NCBI GenBank assembly: GCA_024710405.1
Contig: JANJUV010000015.1
Span: 1-64,000, forward strand
Origin: Bacteroidales bacterium
Lineage (GTDB): Bacteria > Bacteroidota > Bacteroidia > Bacteroidales > F082
Length of the DNA: 64,000 nt
Reading direction: 5' to 3'
Shown here: one piece after another, positions 51,682 through 61,350 of the stretch
How positions within the stretch are numbered: position 1 is the stretch's first letter
Layout of the letters: each line of letters starts with the position of its first letter
Position numbers and translations under genes: made by a program
Notes under the pieces: generated by a model
Told to the model about the DNA's origin: nothing
Seen by the model: the letters and a program-made list of their open reading frames with translations, nothing else
The model's database searches: none

Positions 51682-54213
51682 ATGCTTTTGCTCAACAGGT
51701 TTTTTGTGCTGACATTGGTTGCAACGGTCTTCGGGCTGTTTCCTGTCCGTGGCGTGGGCCAAACGGCAACGGTGTGGGGTACGGTTACCGACCAGAGAAG
51801 CAGGGCTGTGGAACTGGCACATGTGGCTCTGCTTGGTGCACAGGGAGGAGTTACGACGGACAGATCGGGTCGCTTTGAAATTAAGGTGCCGGCCGAAATA
51901 CCTGTCAGACTTGCTGTTTCATTTGTCGGATTTGAACAGCAGGAGTTTTTGCTCAGACTAAAACCCGATGAACGGCGCCAGTTGAATGTTATACTCGTTG
52001 AGTCCGCCACCATGCTCCCTTCACTCGAAGTAAGAGATGAGAAACTGCGTTCGACCAGCCTTACCCGGCTCAATCCCAGACAAGCCATGCAAATACCCAG
52101 TTCGGGAGGTGGTATCGAAGACCTGATCAAAACATTGCCGGGAGTTTCCTCCAACAATGAACTCAGTTCGCAATATACCGTCAGGGGTGGAAACTTCGAT
52201 GAGAATCTGGTATATGTCAACGATATCGAAATTTACAGACCTTTTTTGGTGCGCTCGGGTCAGCAGGAAGGACTGAGTTTTCTTAATTCGGCACTTGTTT
52301 CTTCTATATTATTCTCAGCAGGAGGGTTCAACGCCGAATATGGTGACAAGCTTTCTTCTGTACTGGACATTACCTATAAAAGGCCAACCGAAACCGCAGG
52401 ATCTGTGACGGCAAGCCTGTTGGGGGCCGAGATGCATGTGGAAGGCGCTCAGTCGAACAGAAGATTAACCTATTTGCTCGGTGCCCGCTACAAAACCACA
52501 GCATACCTGCTCAATGCACTCGAGACACAGGGTTCATACCGCCCTAACTTCTCCGATATTCAAACCATGATCACCTACGGACTGCATCCGAAATGGGAAC
52601 TTTCGATGCTGGGATATTATTCGCGGAACAGGTACACACTCATTCCCGAAAGCCGGCAAACCGACTTTGGAACCATTCAGGAAGCCTACCGGCTCAATAT
52701 CTTCTTCGAGGGTCAGGAAGTGGACAGCTACGAAACCGGTATGGGTGCTTTTACTTTGAGCCATAAGCCCAATAAAAACCTCGACCTGAAACTTATTGCC
52801 TCGGCATTCAGCACGGTGGAAACAGAAACTTATGATGTGCTCGGACAATACTGGATCGGCCGGCTAGAAACTTCTCCGGGCAGCGAACAGTTTGGCAATG
52901 TTGTGCAGGCACAGGGAGTGGGCGGTTTCCTCGAACATGCGCGCAATTATTTTGATGCCCGGGTATTCAACATCGAGCATAAAGGTACGCTGATCGGCAG
53001 ATGGTCGGTCACTAAATGGGGTTTGAAGTTTCAGCACCAGAACATACACGACAGGGTGCACGAATGGGAAATGATTGATTCGGCGGGATACAGCCTTCCG
53101 CTGAAACCCTGGATACCGGGTAATCCGTCACCCGAACGCCCTGATTTTGAATTGAGCCAATCAGTGAAGGCCGACAACAAAATCAATATCGGCACCTATA
53201 GCGCTTATGCACAACAGGCCTGGAACATCTTCAACAAAATGGGTGATGAGTTTGTGGTAACTGCCGGTATCCGGGCTAATTACTGGGATTATGGCAAAGA
53301 ATTTAAAATCAGTCCGAGGGCAAGTATTGCTTACAAACCTTTATGGGAACGTGAGATGTCGTTCAGGTTGGCTGGGGGAGTGTATAATCAGCCGCCCTTC
53401 TACCGCGAACTCAGGCTCTTCGATGGCAGCCTTTATCCCGAAGGCCGTTCGCAGCAATCGGTTCATCTGGTGGCCGGTACTGACCTGAATTTCATGGCAT
53501 GGAACAGGCCTTTTGTGTTTACCGGCGAGCTGTATTACAAGTTTCTGAACAAACTTGTGCCTTATGAGGTTGATAATGTGCGGATAAGATATTACGCCGA
53601 CCAGCAGGCCAAAGGTTATGCAACCGGACTCGACCTGAAGGTAAACGGTGAATTCGTAAGGGGGGTGGAAAGCTGGATGAGCCTGTCGCTCATGAAAACA
53701 GAAGAAGATATCAAGGATGACTTCACAGATATCTGGGTTGACGAAGAAGGAAACAGGGTATTTATAAACAATGAAGCAGCCGACACCCTGCGTTTGTTTC
53801 CCGGGATGATTCCCAGACCTTCTGATCAACTATTGAATTTCAGTATTTTCTTTCAGGATTATTTCCCAGGTTATCCGACTTTCAGGGTACACCTGAAATT
53901 ATTGTTTGGTACCAGCCTGCCGTTTGGCCCTCCTAATGCGCAGCGAAGTGCACAAACCCTCAGAATGCCTTCCTACCGGAGGGTGGATATCGGATTCAGC
54001 AAACAACTTGTCGGCGAACACTCTGTGCTCAGACCCAATTCACTGCTGCGTCATATAAAGAATAGCTGGATCAGCCTTGAAGTATTTAACCTCCTGCAGA
54101 TAAACAACACCATCTCTTACATTTGGGTCAAGGACATCGAAAACCGACAATATGCCGTTCCCAACTATCTTACGCCCAGGCAGATAAATCTTAAACTGGT
54201 GGTTGAGTTCTAA
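51682..54213 (+). CDS. TonB-dependent receptor with carboxypeptidase-regulatory-like domain
   Basis: 843 residues. Signal peptide (1-26), then a carboxypeptidase-regulatory-like domain (VWGTVTDQRSRAVELAHVALLG to about 110), a plug domain (GIEDLIKTLPGVSSNNELSSQYTVRGGNFDENLVYVNDIEIYRP) and a barrel to the end. The final strand ends in LKLVVEF with the required C-terminal Phe. It imports a large ligand across the outer membrane using TonB energy. There is no SusD partner, so this is not a polysaccharide-utilisation locus. It is 101 bases upstream of the superoxide dismutase gene, but the two have separate promoters. The ligand is unknown; iron or another metal is only a guess from context. Confidence 0.9.
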   Translation: MLLLNRFFVLTLVATVFGLFPVRGVGQTATVWGTVTDQRSRAVELAHVALLGAQGGVTTDRSGRFEIKVPAEIPVRLAVSFVGFEQQEFLLRLKPDERRQLNVILVESATMLPSLEVRDEKLRSTSLTRLNPRQAMQIPSSGGGIEDLIKTLPGVSSNNELSSQYTVRGGNFDENLVYVNDIEIYRPFLVRSGQQEGLSFLNSALVSSILFSAGGFNAEYGDKLSSVLDITYKRPTETAGSVTASLLGAEMHVEGAQSNRRLTYLLGARYKTTAYLLNALETQGSYRPNFSDIQTMITYGLHPKWELSMLGYYSRNRYTLIPESRQTDFGTIQEAYRLNIFFEGQEVDSYETGMGAFTLSHKPNKNLDLKLIASAFSTVETETYDVLGQYWIGRLETSPGSEQFGNVVQAQGVGGFLEHARNYFDARVFNIEHKGTLIGRWSVTKWGLKFQHQNIHDRVHEWEMIDSAGYSLPLKPWIPGNPSPERPDFELSQSVKADNKINIGTYSAYAQQAWNIFNKMGDEFVVTAGIRANYWDYGKEFKISPRASIAYKPLWEREMSFRLAGGVYNQPPFYRELRLFDGSLYPEGRSQQSVHLVAGTDLNFMAWNRPFVFTGELYYKFLNKLVPYEVDNVRIRYYADQQAKGYATGLDLKVNGEFVRGVESWMSLSLMKTEEDIKDDFTDIWVDEEGNRVFINNEAADTLRLFPGMIPRPSDQLLNFSIFFQDYFPGYPTFRVHLKLLFGTSLPFGPPNAQRSAQTLRMPSYRRVDIGFSKQLVGEHSVLRPNSLLRHIKNSWISLEVFNLLQINNTISYIWVKDIENRQYAVPNYLTPRQINLKLVVEF

Positions 54214-54260
54214 ACCCGCCAAACTTTTCAGTGTTAATTTTGTTTAACTTATGTGATGTT

Positions 54261-54279
54261 ATTTAGAACAATTCTAAAT
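54261..54279. promoter_or_regulatory. operator-like palindrome upstream of the superoxide dismutase gene
   Basis: ATTTAGAACAATTCTAAAT is a perfect dyad (8+3+8). It overlaps the expected -33 position of the SOD promoter, so a bound protein would block transcription. A 16/19 match lies before slyD at 29599-29617. Confidence 0.7.
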
Positions 54280-54285
54280 AATTTA

Positions 54286-54293
54286 TAATTTTG
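54286..54293 (+). promoter_or_regulatory. -7 element of the superoxide dismutase gene
   Basis: TAATTTTG, a perfect TAnnTTTG, 20 bases before the ATG. The palindrome ends 6 bases upstream. Confidence 0.65.
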
Positions 54294-54313
54294 CACCTTT
54301 AAAATCAAATGAT

Positions 54314-54934
54314 ATGACAAAAGTCAGTGAACTTATTTTTCAGGGACTTCCATATGCTTACAATGCATTAGAACCCCATATTGATGCCATGACTATGGAA
54401 ATCCACCACAGCAGGCACCACAAAGCATATTTCGACAATCTGCAGGCAGCCGTAAAAGATACGGACATGGCCGGAATGGAGTTTACCGAACTCCTGCGCA
54501 ACATCAGCAAGTTTCCGGTTGCCGTGCGCAACAATGGTGGCGGGCACTATAATCATGAGTTGTTCTGGAACATCATGTCGGCTCAGGGAGGTGGAGAACC
54601 ACAGGGCGAACTGGCATCTGCTATTGCACGTGATTTTGGTTCTTTTGCCGATTTTCGCGAAAAATTCAGCAATGCAGCCAAAACAAGGTTTGGCAGCGGT
54701 TGGACATGGCTGTGTGTGTTGCCCGGCGACAAACTCGAGGTGTGTTCTACTCCCAATCAGGACAATCCATTGATGGATGTTTCCGAATGCAAAGGTCAGC
54801 CCATTCTGGGTCTTGACGTTTGGGAACACGCTTATTATCTTAAATATCAAAACAAAAGGCCTGATTATGTATCGGCATTCTGGAACCTGGTTGACTGGAA
54901 CCGTGTGGGATCCAACTTTAAACAAGCAATCTAA
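54314..54934 (+). CDS. sodA: superoxide dismutase (Mn/Fe family, Mn-type residues)
   Basis: 206 residues. It converts superoxide to peroxide and oxygen in the cytoplasm. The metal ligands align as H31 (MEIHHSRHH), H81 ([10 protein letters not shown]), D168 and H172 ([10 protein letters not shown]). Gly77 and Gln149 (NQDNPLM) are the pair typical of manganese or metal-flexible enzymes; iron enzymes carry Gln and Ala there. Its promoter region carries the shared palindrome. A perfect terminator follows. Confidence 0.95.
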   Translation: MTKVSELIFQGLPYAYNALEPHIDAMTMEIHHSRHHKAYFDNLQAAVKDTDMAGMEFTELLRNISKFPVAVRNNGGGHYNHELFWNIMSAQGGGEPQGELASAIARDFGSFADFREKFSNAAKTRFGSGWTWLCVLPGDKLEVCSTPNQDNPLMDVSECKGQPILGLDVWEHAYYLKYQNKRPDYVSAFWNLVDWNRVGSNFKQAI

Positions 54935-54986
54935 ACCAACACTAATACTGTACTTACCCGATTCCTTTGCGAAGGAACGGAAACTA

Positions 54987-55020
54987 AAACGGGCGGCCTG
55001 AAAAGGCCGCCCGTTTCTTT
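54987..55020 (+). terminator. intrinsic terminator between sodA and the rocD-like gene
   Basis: A 13-bp perfect stem, AAACGGGCGGCCT (54987-54999) with AGGCCGCCCGTTT (55004-55016), and a GAAA loop. A T-rich tail follows on the plus strand; on the minus strand the tail is GTTTTAG, so it may also end the leftward gene. Confidence 0.85.
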
Positions 55021-55034
55021 ATGTAACCATTTTC

Positions 55035-56258
55035 TTAGTTAAAAGAAAGGATTGATGCCTTGATAATTCCGACAGCCTCCCTCAATTGCTCTTCGGTAAT
55101 GACGAGTGGCGGAGCAAAGCGGATAATGTGTCCGTGAGTAGGCTTGGCCAGCAAACCATTTTCGGCCATTTTCACACAAACATCCCATGCGGTTTTGCCG
55201 TTTTTGGGTTTAATGACAATGGCATTCAGCAGGCCTTTTCCCCTGACCAATTCCACCATATCACTGTTGATATTGCGCATTTCCTCACGGAAAATCTGAC
55301 CAAGATACTCAGCCTTGTCGGCAAGATTTTCTTCTTTTACAACTTCCAGAGCTGCAATGGCTACTTTGGCTGCTACAGGATTACCGCCAAAAGTTGAACC
55401 ATGTTCGCCCGGTTTGATGCACAACATGATGTCGTCGTCTGCCAACACGGCTGATACAGGATAAACCCCGCCCGATAATGCTTTGCCAAGGATCAGAATG
55501 TCGGGCTTAACGCCTTCATGGTCGCAGGCCAGCAGCTTGCCTGTGCGTGCAATGCCGGTTTGTACCTCATCAGCAATGAATAATACATTCTTTGCCTTAC
55601 ACATATCGTAGGCTTTTTTCAGGTAGCCCTCCTGGGGCACATAAACACCAGCCTCACCCTGAATGGGTTCAACGAGGAAACCTGCCACATTTGGATCTTT
55701 AAGTGCTTCGGCCAGTGCATCAAGATCGTTGTAGGGAATGGTGATAAATCCTGGTGTGAACGGTCCAAAACCACCGCGTGAATCTGGGTCGGTCGACATG
55801 CTGATAACGGTGATGGTGCGGCCGTGGAAATTGTGCTCGCACACAATGATCTTTGCCTGATTCTCGGCAATTCCTTTTTTCATATAAGCCCATTTACGGC
55901 AAAGTTTCAGTGCTGTTTCGTCGCCTTCGGCACCTGTATTCATGGGCAATATCTTATCGTAACCAAAAAACTCAGTGATATATTTTTCATACACACCGAG
56001 CGAATCATTGAAGAATGCGCGTGATGTCAGTGTGAGGGTTTTGGCCTGATCGATCAAAGCATTGATAATTTTTGGGTGACAGTGGCCCTGATTGACGGCA
56101 GAATAGGCCGAAAGGAAATCAAAGTATTCCTTGCCTTCTACATCCCAAACTTTGGCGCCCTGACCTTTGGCCAGAACCACCGGAAGCGGGTGATAATTAT
56201 GTGCACCGTACTTGTCTTCAAGCTCCATGGCCAGTTTCGAGGTCATCTGCTCTTTCAT
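55035..56258 (-). CDS. rocD: ornithine--oxo-acid aminotransferase
   Basis: 407 residues, class III PLP aminotransferase. Motifs: [35 protein letters not shown], and PLP lysine in [24 protein letters not shown] follows. It converts ornithine and 2-oxoglutarate to glutamate semialdehyde and glutamate. The start is preceded by AGAAAGGAG, an unusually strong Shine-Dalgarno sequence for this phylum. A TATCTTTG element at 56319-56326 is the likely promoter, with no good -33. Confidence 0.92.
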   Translation of the reverse strand: MKEQMTSKLAMELEDKYGAHNYHPLPVVLAKGQGAKVWDVEGKEYFDFLSAYSAVNQGHCHPKIINALIDQAKTLTLTSRAFFNDSLGVYEKYITEFFGYDKILPMNTGAEGDETALKLCRKWAYMKKGIAENQAKIIVCEHNFHGRTITVISMSTDPDSRGGFGPFTPGFITIPYNDLDALAEALKDPNVAGFLVEPIQGEAGVYVPQEGYLKKAYDMCKAKNVLFIADEVQTGIARTGKLLACDHEGVKPDILILGKALSGGVYPVSAVLADDDIMLCIKPGEHGSTFGGNPVAAKVAIAALEVVKEENLADKAEYLGQIFREEMRNINSDMVELVRGKGLLNAIVIKPKNGKTAWDVCVKMAENGLLAKPTHGHIIRFAPPLVITEEQLREAVGIIKASILSFN

Positions 56259-56382
56259 AAAATGTACTCCTTTCTAGGGGGGGATTAATTGAATTGTGAA
56301 ATTATTAACAAATCGTGGCAAAGATAGGATTATTTGGCTGACAGGGAGTAGGGTTAACCTGAAATTTCCAAAATATTAACCA

Positions 56383-57501
56383 TTAGAGCAAATGCCTGAC
56401 CGGGAGCAACAGCCATTCGAAGAATTTGTTGATAAGCGGGCGGCGCGCCCACACAGCATAGTCGAAATCTTCGGTATTCTCCAGTGTGAATGTTATGTGG
56501 TCCGACACCTGAGCAGTCAGCGCAGGTTCATTTCCGATGAGGGTTATTTCGTACATATACCGAAAGCTCCGGTAATCGAAGTTAGAAGACCCTACGGAGA
56601 ACACGTTGTTATCGATGAGCATCAACTTGGCGTGGAGGTTGTGCGGAAGATACATTTTGAACCGGATGCCGCTCTGGTGCAGCGGGCCCATATATTTGTT
56701 GCGCAGAATATCAACCAGTCCAACATCGGAACGCTTCGGGATGACTACCTGAACGTCAACGCCACGCTGAACCGCCTCAACCATGGCTTTACGCAGCATA
56801 TAGCCCGGAAGAAAATACGGTGTGACAACAACGACCGATGTTACGGCATTCCGTATCAAATGAATGTAACGACGCATGATGCGTTGTTTGGTGATGGATG
56901 GCATGTCGCGGACAATCTCAAAGCCACCGTGCCGGATCAGCCGAAGATAATTTGACTTGGCAAACACATATTTGTTATAGATTTTCCAATCCTGCCGGAA
57001 TACCTTTTTGAATGCCAGTGTAAGCTCACTTTTGATCCGGAGCACCGATTCACGCCAGTTTAAATTGTATTCGGTGAAATTGGAAGAACCAATATAGGTG
57101 ATTTCATCGTCAATGATCAGTAGTTTGCGGTGGTTTCGTTTATGTCCCCGGGTGAAAACATCGCTGTTGAATTTAATCTTCTCGAAAAAACGAACTTCAC
57201 CACCAAGGCGAATCAACTCGTCGAAAAACGAATTATTCACACCACTGCTTCCCCATGCATCAATAAGCACTTTTATTTCAACGCCTGTTTTTGCTTTACG
57301 GATCAATGCATCCTTGAAACGTGTGCCAATAACGTCATTTCCAATACGATATGTTTCAATAAAAATATAGTCCACTGCCGCTTCAATATCGTCGATCATG
57401 GCATTGTAATACCTTATGGGGTCGGCAAACAAATGATATGGTTCGCGGATCACAGGCATGGGGACCGGAATTATTTTTTGGTGATCTCCGCTTTCAGCCA
57501 T
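56383..57501 (-). CDS. phospholipase-D-family cardiolipin synthase-like protein
   Basis: 372 residues. Two HKD motifs are intact: H124-x-K126-x4-D131 (NHRKLLIID) and H290-x-K292-x4-D297 (LHAKLMLID), each followed by GSSN. The absence of N-terminal membrane helices fits the ClsB-like group. It transfers phosphatidyl groups between phospholipids, forming cardiolipin, though PLD nucleases look alike. It overlaps the LytTR regulator gene by 31 bases if the start at 57501 is used; the internal ATG at 57459 would avoid the overlap. Confidence 0.85.
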   Translation of the reverse strand: MAESGDHQKIIPVPMPVIREPYHLFADPIRYYNAMIDDIEAAVDYIFIETYRIGNDVIGTRFKDALIRKAKTGVEIKVLIDAWGSSGVNNSFFDELIRLGGEVRFFEKIKFNSDVFTRGHKRNHRKLLIIDDEITYIGSSNFTEYNLNWRESVLRIKSELTLAFKKVFRQDWKIYNKYVFAKSNYLRLIRHGGFEIVRDMPSITKQRIMRRYIHLIRNAVTSVVVVTPYFLPGYMLRKAMVEAVQRGVDVQVVIPKRSDVGLVDILRNKYMGPLHQSGIRFKMYLPHNLHAKLMLIDNNVFSVGSSNFDYRSFRYMYEITLIGNEPALTAQVSDHITFTLENTEDFDYAVWARRPLINKFFEWLLLPVRHLL

Positions 57502-58220
57502 TCAACCTTTTTGGGTGAAACAGGCACTATTGACTTATCGCTCATAAATATGTAATCTTCGCCTCGGGGATCGAGGCGAAGGGCATGCCTGAGGTTGATC
57601 AGATGATCTTTATTTATTCTTGCAAACCGGTATCCGTCAAGCAATTCATCAAATTCAGCCAAGGGTTTCGACACAAGAAAGTCCTCTTGATTATCCATAT
57701 ACACCCTGGTTTGATTATGCTCAGCCTGGCAACGAATCATGTCGTTTACGTTAATCAGATAAAGATTTTCGGCTGAACTGAGGATGATTTTTTTTGCTTC
57801 TGTATTTATCTGACGAAAGTTATTGAAAAACGCGTTCAATTTGAGATTGATGTCATTGTTTTCTACCGACTTCACTGCTTTTTTAACAGCCTGCACCAGA
57901 TCTGCCGGATCTACAGGTTTCAGTATGTATTCAAGGGCACTGAACTTGAATGCTTTTATGGCATATTTTTCAAAGGCAGTAACAAATATGATTTGAAAAT
58001 TGATCACATCAAACCGTTGCAGCAAATCAAATCCATTGCCGTCAGTAAGCTGAATATCAAGCAGTACAAGATCGGGATTATGCTGACGGATCAGCGCCTC
58101 ACCTGAAACTACACCATCGGCTTCGCCCACAATTTCAACTTCAGGTATATGCTTTCCCATAATGAGTCTGATCACTTCCCTGGCATTGAATTCATCATCG
58201 ACAATTACTGCTCGGAGCAT
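57471..58220 (-). CDS. LytTR-family response regulator
   Basis: 249 residues. The receiver domain has D8-D9, phosphoacceptor D55 in LVLLDIQL, T in FVTAF and K in ILKPVD. The LytTR DNA-binding domain fills about 145-249 (HLINLRHALRLDPRGEDYIFMSDKSIVPVS). A TACATTTG promoter element is at 58270-58277. The gene overlaps the cardiolipin-synthase-like gene downstream and is preceded by the TPR membrane protein gene. No LytS-type kinase is present in the window. Confidence 0.93.
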   Translation of the reverse strand: MLRAVIVDDEFNAREVIRLIMGKHIPEVEIVGEADGVVSGEALIRQHNPDLVLLDIQLTDGNGFDLLQRFDVINFQIIFVTAFEKYAIKAFKFSALEYILKPVDPADLVQAVKKAVKSVENNDINLKLNAFFNNFRQINTEAKKIILSSAENLYLINVNDMIRCQAEHNQTRVYMDNQEDFLVSKPLAEFDELLDGYRFARINKDHLINLRHALRLDPRGEDYIFMSDKSIVPVSPKKVEWLKAEITKK

Positions 58221-58315
58221 ATCAGATATTGATTTTTTTTGAAACTGAAATGGAGGATGTTATCCAAGTCAAATGTATGACAATTATTTAATAACTGGAA
58301 ATTTATTTGCCGGAG

Positions 58316-59761
58316 TTATTCATCATCTTCTATATCAGTAGTATTTACTGAGCGTTTTCTGTTTTTCATCATTAAGATAACGATGATAAAAGCAATCACC
58401 ATTAAAACCAAAGCTGCCGACATTGTCATTTTATAGAACAGTTTCTGGTCGGCTAATTCCTTGTTTTCATGATCAAATCTGCTGATTTCCTGAAGCAGTT
58501 TGTCAATTTTGTAGGCATTTTGGGCTTCCTGCATCGACATTTTGTTGAGGCGTTTCATGCTTGAATCATAGCCATCCATAAACAGGCTGAAATACCTGTT
58601 GAATGCTTCTTTGTTACCCGTTCTGGCATAGGCTTTCATCAGTAACTGATAACACTCTTCATGCAACAGAGTAATATTGAATTTATCTGACAGGCTAAGG
58701 CATTGCTCAAGCGCAGGTATTGCATTGTTGTTATCGCCTGAATGATGCCATGCCCTGCCTTTGTAGAGCCATATTTCGACCTGACCCATTGCATGGCCGG
58801 TGTTTTCATAAATCTTCAATGCATTTTCAAAGTATTCGAAGGCTTTAGCCAGGTCATTCATGCGCACATAAATGTTGCCAAGGTTACCCATAATGCGCGC
58901 CGTTCCTGTAATGTCGCCTGTTTCCTGCTTCATGGCCAAAGAAGTAGTCAGGAATTTTTTGCCTTTTTCATCATCGTGCAGTTCCTCGGAATAAATCATA
59001 CCGAGATTGAGATACACCGAAGCAAGTTCCTGTTGGTTCCCGTAACCTGTAAAAATGTCACCTGCTTCATTCAGGTTGGCTATTGCTTTGTCCACCTCGT
59101 CCCATTGCCAGTAAACTATGGCCATGTTTTTGAGGATTTCTGCCTTTCCAAGGGTGTCTTTGATATCCTCACGGATTAACAGCGCCATGTAATAATGGTC
59201 ATAAGCCTGATCGAAATTGCCTTGTTCGTAATACAAGTTGCCAATATTCAGAATGGTTGTTGCCTGACCGTCAGCGTCGCCAAGTTCCCTTTCAATCTCC
59301 AATGATTGGTTATAGAAGTCCATTGCTTTTGCCGGATCACCTGTGAGTTCGTGGACCAATGCGAGGTTGTGCAGACAATCTGCTATGCCATTACGGTCAT
59401 CTGCTTTTGAAAACGCTTCGAGACCTGTGACAAAATATTGCCCTGCAAGATCGTAATCGCCCATATATAAAGCACTTACTCCAAGCGATTTCAGGGTTTT
59501 TCCTTTCAGGGACAGGTATCCTTCGTTTTCCGATAAAGCAATGGCTGCTTCGCCGGTTAATAGACTTTTGTCGAACGAAACAGCACGGTAAGCTTCCGAA
59601 AGCTGAATCAGGGTTTCAACTTTGTCGCTTCCACTTTGCAGCTGTGCTGCCTTAAAAAGACTGTCGATCAGGGTCACTTCATCTTGCTGCTCCGCATAGC
59701 AATCAGCATTGAGACATGCAAAGCATACTGCAATCATTAATATAATGCCGGATCGTATCAT
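58316..59761 (-). CDS. TPR-repeat membrane protein without a kinase domain
   Basis: 481 residues. Signal peptide (1-23), about eight TPR repeats (roughly 60-370; DRNGIADCLHNLALVHELTGDPAKAMDFYNQSLEIERELGD is one such unit, shown in pieces), a helical linker, one membrane helix (about 442-463) and a short acidic tail (NTTDIEDDE). In this phylum the same layout usually continues into a histidine kinase domain; here the protein ends after the membrane helix. It may pass a signal through a separate kinase. It lies 95 bases upstream of the LytTR gene. Confidence 0.8.
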   Translation of the reverse strand: MIRSGIILMIAVCFACLNADCYAEQQDEVTLIDSLFKAAQLQSGSDKVETLIQLSEAYRAVSFDKSLLTGEAAIALSENEGYLSLKGKTLKSLGVSALYMGDYDLAGQYFVTGLEAFSKADDRNGIADCLHNLALVHELTGDPAKAMDFYNQSLEIERELGDADGQATTILNIGNLYYEQGNFDQAYDHYYMALLIREDIKDTLGKAEILKNMAIVYWQWDEVDKAIANLNEAGDIFTGYGNQQELASVYLNLGMIYSEELHDDEKGKKFLTTSLAMKQETGDITGTARIMGNLGNIYVRMNDLAKAFEYFENALKIYENTGHAMGQVEIWLYKGRAWHHSGDNNNAIPALEQCLSLSDKFNITLLHEECYQLLMKAYARTGNKEAFNRYFSLFMDGYDSSMKRLNKMSMQEAQNAYKIDKLLQEISRFDHENKELADQKLFYKMTMSAALVLMVIAFIIVILMMKNRKRSVNTTDIEDDE

Positions 59762-59873
59762 AGCACAATATTACAACAAAATTTCTCTGAAGTGAATAGC
59801 TCCATCACGAAGGAATTTATGCTGTTTCATACATTGGCCTTCCTGTTCTGAGTGTTTGTGGAGAGAAATCCTG

Positions 59874-59881
59874 TACATTTG
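59874..59881 (+). promoter_or_regulatory. -7 element of the yicC operon
   Basis: TACATTTG, perfect TAnnTTTG, ending 15 bases before the ATG at 59897. It supports that start over an earlier in-frame GTG at 59852. Confidence 0.55.
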
Positions 59882-59896
59882 CCAAAAACTGCCCGT

Positions 59897-60769
59897 ATGT
59901 TGCGATCAATGACCGGTTTTGGCAAAGCAGAGGCTTCCTCTGGCAGCAGAAAAATAGTGGTTGAAATAAAAGCCCTGAACAGTAAACAACTTGATCTGAC
60001 GCTCAGACTGCCTTCCGAATGGCGGCATTTGGACAACGACATCAGATTGTGGGCTTCAAACAACATCATCAGAGGCAAAGCAGATGTATCTGTCAGTATC
60101 GAAAACGAATCACAAAAAAGCAATACCAGAATAGATATTGAACTTGCACGACAATATCATGATCAACTGCTTCATATTTCAAAAGAGCTTAAACTTCCCC
60201 TTCCTGCTGATGTGCTCGGGCTGATCGTTAAACTTCCGGGCTTCTTCAACGGAGAGGCAAAGGAGACCGGCGAGGAAGAGCAACAATTGATTCTGAACCT
60301 GCTTGATGAGGCCTTTAAAAGTTTCGATCACTTCCGGATTCAGGAGGGCAGAGCATTGCAAAGGGATTTACAAAATCGAGTGGCGCAAATTTTATCGCTA
60401 AAGGAACTCGTTGCTCCATTTGAGGTGCAACGTAAGGAAACTGTGCGGCAACGCCTGATGAAGAACCTCACCGAGTTTGTTGAAAAAGAGAAAATTGACA
60501 CCAACAGATTTGAACAGGAATTGCTCTATTATCTCGAAAAAATGGACATCACCGAGGAGCAGGTCAGATTGGCACAGCATTGTATGTATTTCACCGAAAC
60601 TTTAAAGGAAGAGGGAGCAGGCAAAAAACTGGGGTTCATCTCACAGGAAATTGGTAGGGAAATCAACACTTTGGGTTCAAAAGCCAATGATGCCGATATC
60701 CAGCGGGTGGTGGTCCAGATGAAAGACGAACTTGAAAAAATCAAAGAACAGCTCTTCAACATCCTGTAG
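59897..60769 (+). CDS. yicC: YicC-family endoribonuclease-like protein
   Basis: 290 residues, starting MLRSMTGFGKAEASSGSRK, the family's most conserved segment. The N-terminal half binds as a ring-forming domain, and the C-terminal DUF1732 part (LGFISQEIGREINTLGSKAND) contains the E and D residues of the proposed metal site. The family influences RNA stability and ribosome function. gmk follows after one base, a long-known conserved pair. Confidence 0.93.
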   Translation: MLRSMTGFGKAEASSGSRKIVVEIKALNSKQLDLTLRLPSEWRHLDNDIRLWASNNIIRGKADVSVSIENESQKSNTRIDIELARQYHDQLLHISKELKLPLPADVLGLIVKLPGFFNGEAKETGEEEQQLILNLLDEAFKSFDHFRIQEGRALQRDLQNRVAQILSLKELVAPFEVQRKETVRQRLMKNLTEFVEKEKIDTNRFEQELLYYLEKMDITEEQVRLAQHCMYFTETLKEEGAGKKLGFISQEIGREINTLGSKANDADIQRVVVQMKDELEKIKEQLFNIL

Positions 60770-60770
60770 C

Positions 60771-61343
60771 ATGAAGCCTGCTAAACTGATTATCGTTTCG
60801 GCACCCTCCGGATCGGGAAAGACAACGCTCGTTAAGTATTTGATGGAGCAACGCAGCGACTTTGTTTTCTCCGTTTCGGCCACCAGCAGACCCCGACGGG
60901 CACACGAAACCCATGGGATTGACTATTTTTTTCTGACCGAAGAAGAATTCAGGGAACGAATTGCCCGCAATGAGTTTCTGGAGTGGGAAGAAGTCTATCC
61001 GGGAAGGTTCTACGGCACACTCACCGAACAGGTTGACCTAGCTCTGGAACGCGGCAAAACGATTGTGTTTGATGTGGATGTGGTTGGCGGGTTGAATATT
61101 AAGAAACACTACGGCAACAGAGCACTGGCCTTGTTCATCAAGGCACCTTCGCTGGATGTGATGGAGCAACGACTTCGGAACAGAGCCACCGACACCGAAC
61201 AAAGTATCAGCAACAGAATGGAAAAAGCTGCCTGGGAATTTCAATTCGCGCCACAATTTGATGCAGTTGTGATGAATGACGATCTCACAGAAGCAAAAAA
61301 AGCGATCCTCGAACGGGTGGATCGATTTCTGGAAACAAAATAA
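60771..61343 (+). CDS. gmk: guanylate kinase
   Basis: 190 residues from the ATG at 60771. The P-loop is SAPSGSGKTTLVKY, then the GMP-binding SATSRPRRAHETHG and DYFFLTEEEF, and LEWEEVYPGRFYGT. It phosphorylates GMP to GDP. It sits one base after yicC and 7 bases before the quinone-reductase-like gene, so the four genes yicC to nadD form one transcript. Confidence 0.95.
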   Translation: MKPAKLIIVSAPSGSGKTTLVKYLMEQRSDFVFSVSATSRPRRAHETHGIDYFFLTEEEFRERIARNEFLEWEEVYPGRFYGTLTEQVDLALERGKTIVFDVDVVGGLNIKKHYGNRALALFIKAPSLDVMEQRLRNRATDTEQSISNRMEKAAWEFQFAPQFDAVVMNDDLTEAKKAILERVDRFLETK

Positions 61344-61350
61344 TAGACAT

